DNA of 64,000 nucleotides from Gammaproteobacteria bacterium (GTDB lineage Bacteria; Pseudomonadota; Gammaproteobacteria; HK1): assembly GCA_021773635.1 (NCBI GenBank), contig JAJFJV010000021.1, positions 124,001-188,000 of the forward strand, read 5' to 3'. Both the position numbers and the translations under genes were made by a program. The notes under the pieces are model-generated. The model did not search any database. It saw nothing but the letters and a program-made list of their open reading frames with translations, and was not told the origin of the DNA. Position 1 is the stretch's first letter, and every line of letters begins with the position of its first letter. Positions 61,094 to 64,000 of the stretch are shown piece by piece.

Positions 61094-61418
61094 CGTCCGC
61101 GATCCGCGCATCCAGATCAGAATGAATGGGAAAGACCTGATCGAGGCGGGCCAGACGCAAGACGCTGAGCGCCGCTTCACTGACCCCGATAAGGCCAAAC
61201 TTCAGGCCCTCTTTCTTGGCCACCTGGTATCCCTCCACCAGGCTGGCGACACCGGAGCTATCAATATAGGCCACCTCCGAGAGATCCACCAACAGATCGC
61301 TCCTTTGTTCCAGGAACTGGAGAATCAATGCCCGCGCCTCGGGAGAACGGGCGAGATCCACATCACCCCGCAACTCCACCACGGCATAACCCCCTTCTGT
61401 TCTGTGTCCAAAGCCCAC
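61086..61418 (-). CDS. STAS-domain protein (anti-sigma-factor-antagonist/MlaB-like)
   Basis: The 110-residue protein is a single STAS domain. AYIDSSGVASLVEGYQVA carries the DSSG phospho-acceptor (S55) of SpoIIAA-type switches. In E. coli the Mla complex includes MlaB, a STAS subunit bound to MlaF, so this is probably its equivalent, overlapping the permease gene. The presence of S55 and an adjacent SpoIIE phosphatase suggests it can be reversibly phosphorylated, which MlaB is not known to be. Confidence 0.9.
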   Translation of the reverse strand: MGFGHRTEGGYAVVELRGDVDLARSPEARALILQFLEQRSDLLVDLSEVAYIDSSGVASLVEGYQVAKKEGLKFGLIGVSEAALSVLRLARLDQVFPIHSDLDARIADDG

Positions 61419-61433
61419 TCTATTCTCCCTGCT

Positions 61434-63131
61434 TCATGCGATCCGCTTTCTCAAAGTGAGACAATTTCCACATCCCTGTGGCGTCGTATCAAAAACCCAG
61501 TCGTCCATTAATTCATCAATAAAGCGGGTGCCAAGCCCGCCCGGACGCAGCTCATCCAGTGGCCGCGGCCGAATCTGTGAGGGGTCCACCGGCGCAGCCC
61601 AATCCTTGAGCACACAAACCAGCTCCCCGTCATTATTATGCATCTCGAGCAGGATCTCACCGGCACAATCTCCTTGGTAAGCGTGCTGCATGATATTCAT
61701 ACAAGCCTCATTAACCGCCAGCACGATTTCCCCCGCCACCTCTGCGCTACAACCGGCCTGTAGTGCCGCCGACTTGAGCTCGGTCCGAAGCCCATGCAAG
61801 CACTCGGGGTCGGCGCTGAATCGCCGCTCAAAAAGCTTTTCACCCAGCCCGGTATCCTGACTCTCGATCAACATCATGGTGATGTCATCCCGCTGGCGCG
61901 CCCCGGGACGCCGAATCTCCGCGACAATATTTTGCAGGCGTTCACAGGATTCCAGTTCTGACATGCGCTCGATCAGGGTGATCAATCCCGACACGTCCAG
62001 TGGCAGGTGCTCCGCAGTCAGGCTCTCGGTGACACCATCGGTAAAGAGGTACAGGCTGCCGCCCGCGAGGGAAATTTCACTCACCGGAAATACCGTCTCC
62101 GGTACCACACCCAGCGGCGGCGCACCGGCGGGAATCTCGGAAAAGCTGCCATCGACCCCGCGTTGCAGTGGCGGTTGATGGCCGGCATTGGAAAAGCAGA
62201 CCCGCCCGCTTTCCGGCTCGATAAAACCGGAGACAATCGTGACAAACATGCCGTGGGATGCGGTCTCGCACAGCTCCCGGTTAACTCGCGTCAACAACTC
62301 GCCCGGATCACTAAAATCCCGTGCCAGACAACGCAGCAAGCTGCTGGTCTGTGCCATCAACAGGGCCGAATTTATGCCCTTTCCCGAGACGTCCGCAAGG
62401 TTGAAATATATCCGTCCGTTGTCCAGCGGAAAGAAGTCGTAAAAATCCCCGGAGACCTCGTAGGCAGGGAAATTGACACCATTTACCGGGAAGTCTGAAT
62501 CACAGGACGGTGGCAATAAATGTCGCTGAATATCCCCCGCCAGTTCCAGCTCCCGCTTCAGGCGTTCATGCTCCACCAGCGAGGCGGCCATGCGCGCATT
62601 GTGGATGGCCAGCGCCGCCGCCGATGCCAGCACGCTGGCCAGTGCCTCATCACGCGGGTTGAACAATCCATCTCCAGTCCGCTTGTTGACCAGTTCCAGC
62701 ACACCGACACATTCCCCACGCACGCTCAGGGGGGCGCATAACAGTGAGCGGGTGGAGAAGCCTGAGCTGTGGTCGATGGTGCCGCTGAAATCGTGGCTAC
62801 GGCGTACGTCCCGAACCATCTGGCAGGCCTGTTCGCGGACACACTTGCCGACAATCCCCTCGGAAACATCCATCCGTAGTCCCGAGATATCGACCGGACC
62901 AACACACTTGTAACAAACCAGTTCCCGGTTTTCGTTCTCGAGGAGAAACAGGGACGCTGCCTCGGCATCCATGTACGCCATAAAGCGCTCTATGGCGGTC
63001 TGCAGGGTCTCATCAAGATTTAGTGAACTGGCAAATTCCTGAATCAGCTCGGCCAGCAGGGCAAGCTGCTCCACGGCAACCTGATCCGGGTCCTCACGAA
63101 TCAGACGCAGATCGGGTCGCTTCGCGCTCAC
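61434..63131 (-). CDS. GAF-SpoIIE phosphatase-HATPase fusion (partner-switching regulator)
   Basis: The 565-residue protein has a GAF sensor domain (about 30-180, LDETLQTAIERFMAYMDAEAAS), a SpoIIE-type PP2C phosphatase (about 200-405, YEVSGDFYDFFPL and LADVSGKGINSALLMAQ supply metal-binding Asp residues), and a C-terminal RsbW-like HATPase (about 430-560, N-box VNEACMNIMQHAY, G-box GGLGTRFIDELMDDW). It thus joins the phosphatase and kinase of a partner switch in one chain. It lies 15 bp upstream of the STAS gene, its likely substrate. Confidence 0.93.
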   Translation of the reverse strand: MSAKRPDLRLIREDPDQVAVEQLALLAELIQEFASSLNLDETLQTAIERFMAYMDAEAASLFLLENENRELVCYKCVGPVDISGLRMDVSEGIVGKCVREQACQMVRDVRRSHDFSGTIDHSSGFSTRSLLCAPLSVRGECVGVLELVNKRTGDGLFNPRDEALASVLASAAALAIHNARMAASLVEHERLKRELELAGDIQRHLLPPSCDSDFPVNGVNFPAYEVSGDFYDFFPLDNGRIYFNLADVSGKGINSALLMAQTSSLLRCLARDFSDPGELLTRVNRELCETASHGMFVTIVSGFIEPESGRVCFSNAGHQPPLQRGVDGSFSEIPAGAPPLGVVPETVFPVSEISLAGGSLYLFTDGVTESLTAEHLPLDVSGLITLIERMSELESCERLQNIVAEIRRPGARQRDDITMMLIESQDTGLGEKLFERRFSADPECLHGLRTELKSAALQAGCSAEVAGEIVLAVNEACMNIMQHAYQGDCAGEILLEMHNNDGELVCVLKDWAAPVDPSQIRPRPLDELRPGGLGTRFIDELMDDWVFDTTPQGCGNCLTLRKRIA

Positions 63132-63274
63132 TTCAATCCCCCTTTATCGGTAGGGACATGTGCCGAAAACCTGGCGCACAACAAGTACAGAGCAGGCACT
63201 GGAAAATTCCGCCAACTCCGGGGCCTCAGAACCGAAATTGGTGAACGATCCACATCTATCCCGCCAGCAGATTC

Positions 63275-63577
63275 CTAGCTATCTTCCGCTGCCTTTCGAG
63301 CATTAAAGGCCGCCAGTTGCTCGGCTGTTGCCTCCGTTTGGTAGCGCTTTTTCCATTCCCCGTAAGGCATACCGTAAATTGCCTCCCTGGCCTCATCCTC
63401 CTTCATATCCACCCGCTGCTCTTTGGCGGCGGCCAGGTACCACTTGGCCAGGCAGTTGCGACAAAAACCTGCGAGGTTCATCAGCTCAATATTCTGTACC
63501 TCTGGATGCTCCTGCAGATAACCCACAAGGGTACGGAAGGCCGCAGCCTCCAGTTCGATACGGGTTTGCTCATCCAC
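63275..63577 (-). CDS. DUF1244-family protein
   Basis: A small, about 100-residue protein with the family core VQNIELMNLAGFCRNCLAKWY and IYGMPYGEWKKRYQTEAT. The two cysteines in FCRNC suggest metal binding or redox; the function is unknown. The GTG at 63577 is chosen as the start because AGGAGG lies 7 bases upstream; ATG at 63649 would add 24 residues without similarity. It is 143 bp upstream of the SpoIIE gene. Confidence 0.9.
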   Translation of the reverse strand: MDEQTRIELEAAAFRTLVGYLQEHPEVQNIELMNLAGFCRNCLAKWYLAAAKEQRVDMKEDEAREAIYGMPYGEWKKRYQTEATAEQLAAFNARKAAEDS

Positions 63578-63690
63578 GTCCACACCTCCTGATATCCCAG
63601 TCTGGAGGCGATTGTAACAGGCTGGAAAGCGCGCATGGCAGATCGCCACGGGGCGTCAGCAATAACGAAGGAGGGGTACCTCTGTCGACT

Positions 63691-64000
63691 TTAGTCCCAG
63701 TCGATGACCGCGGTGACCGAATTTCCCTTGCCATGGTAGGTGAGTGAGTGGCACAGCGAACGCATCAGCGGAATACCTCGACCCGAGAGCGCAAGGTTGT
63801 CAGATGCCTTCCCCCGCAGCATGGCAAGATCAAAGCCCGGACCACTATCCTTGAAACTGATGCTCAGCCTGCCACCTGGCCCGTGGGCGACATGCCGTAA
63901 TTTGATCTCCAATCGGCCGCATTTCAGGCTCGAGAGCCGCTGCTCCCGCTCCGTATAGTAACGGGCGAAGCCCTCGGCGGAACTCTTCATCCGTGAATCC
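63691..64000 (-). CDS. C-terminal HATPase fragment, probably of a response regulator-SpoIIE-HATPase protein (cut by window edge)
   Basis: About 103 residues are visible and the frame is open to the right edge. They end a GHKL ATPase: the G1 box is FKDSGPGFD and the G2 box SGRGIPLMRSL; the N-box lies beyond the edge. The segment DSRMKSSAEGFARYYTEREQRLSSL resembles the linker seen in fused response regulator/SpoIIE/HATPase proteins. It may be a second partner-switching regulator beside the MCE operon. Confidence 0.75.
   Translation of the reverse strand, partial: DSRMKSSAEGFARYYTEREQRLSSLKCGRLEIKLRHVAHGPGGRLSISFKDSGPGFDLAMLRGKASDNLALSGRGIPLMRSLCHSLTYHGKGNSVTAVIDWD

Overview
The window is a dense, housekeeping stretch of a gammaproteobacterial chromosome. 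It holds about 63 protein genes, one tRNA, the tmRNA and no gene-free stretch over 300 bases. Gene content and order match gamma-proteobacterial blocks: hrcA-grpE-dnaK-dnaJ-dapB-carAB-greA-rlmE-ftsH-folP-glmM-tpiA-secG-tRNA-Leu, recN-fur-bamE-rnfH-ratA-smpB-ssrA, pcm-nlpD-rpoS, and a yafS-like gene with rnhA and dnaQ. The tmRNA tag (ANDDNYALAA), a complete nuo operon, a CIRCE-regulated hrcA together with a sigma-32-like dnaK promoter, and an asparagine-synthase-like enzyme of the N-acetylglutaminylglutamine-amide type suggest a free-living, GC-rich, Chromatiales-like gammaproteobacterium. The genus cannot be fixed from sequence reading alone.

Layout. 1-9294 (minus): nuoA to nuoJ and the first 13 codons of nuoK (respiratory complex I; the operon continues beyond the left edge). 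9369-26678 (minus): tRNA-Leu(GAG), then, read leftwards from hrcA, a heat-shock operon (hrcA, grpE, dnaK, dnaJ) running into dapB, carAB, greA, rlmE, ftsH, folP, glmM, tpiA and secG. The carA leader looks like an attenuator: a 38-codon leader peptide is read through an intrinsic terminator and its stop overlaps the carA start. 26780-26806: a near-perfect CIRCE operator between divergent hrcA and nadK. 26889-32331: nadK-recN, fur, bamE, rnfH-ratA, smpB and ssrA with a strong terminator.

32396-45783: rppH, a HAD phosphatase, adk, a Mth938-family gene, the pcm-nlpD-rpoS block, an orphan ABC ATPase, argD-argF, sodB, an AsnB-like amidotransferase, grxD, and a yafS-like methyltransferase-rnhA-dnaQ operon. 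45889-57681 (mostly plus): MltD-type lytic transglycosylase, a Ser/Thr kinase fused to a cyclic-nucleotide-binding-like domain, fabI, a divergent pair (unknown protein and HNH nuclease), metH, an FHA protein with a C-terminal membrane anchor, an M17 aminopeptidase and a DUF3307-like membrane protein.

57666-64000 (minus): the most unusual part. A SpoIIE-type phosphatase with its own GAF and HATPase domains lies 15 bp upstream of a STAS protein, which overlaps the permease of an Mla-type (MCE) lipid-transport ABC system. The permease and ATPase genes are separated by a 163-bp full-length imperfect palindrome (MITE/REP-like). A second partner-switching-type HATPase gene runs off the right edge. 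The arrangement suggests phosphorylation-controlled outer-membrane lipid transport.
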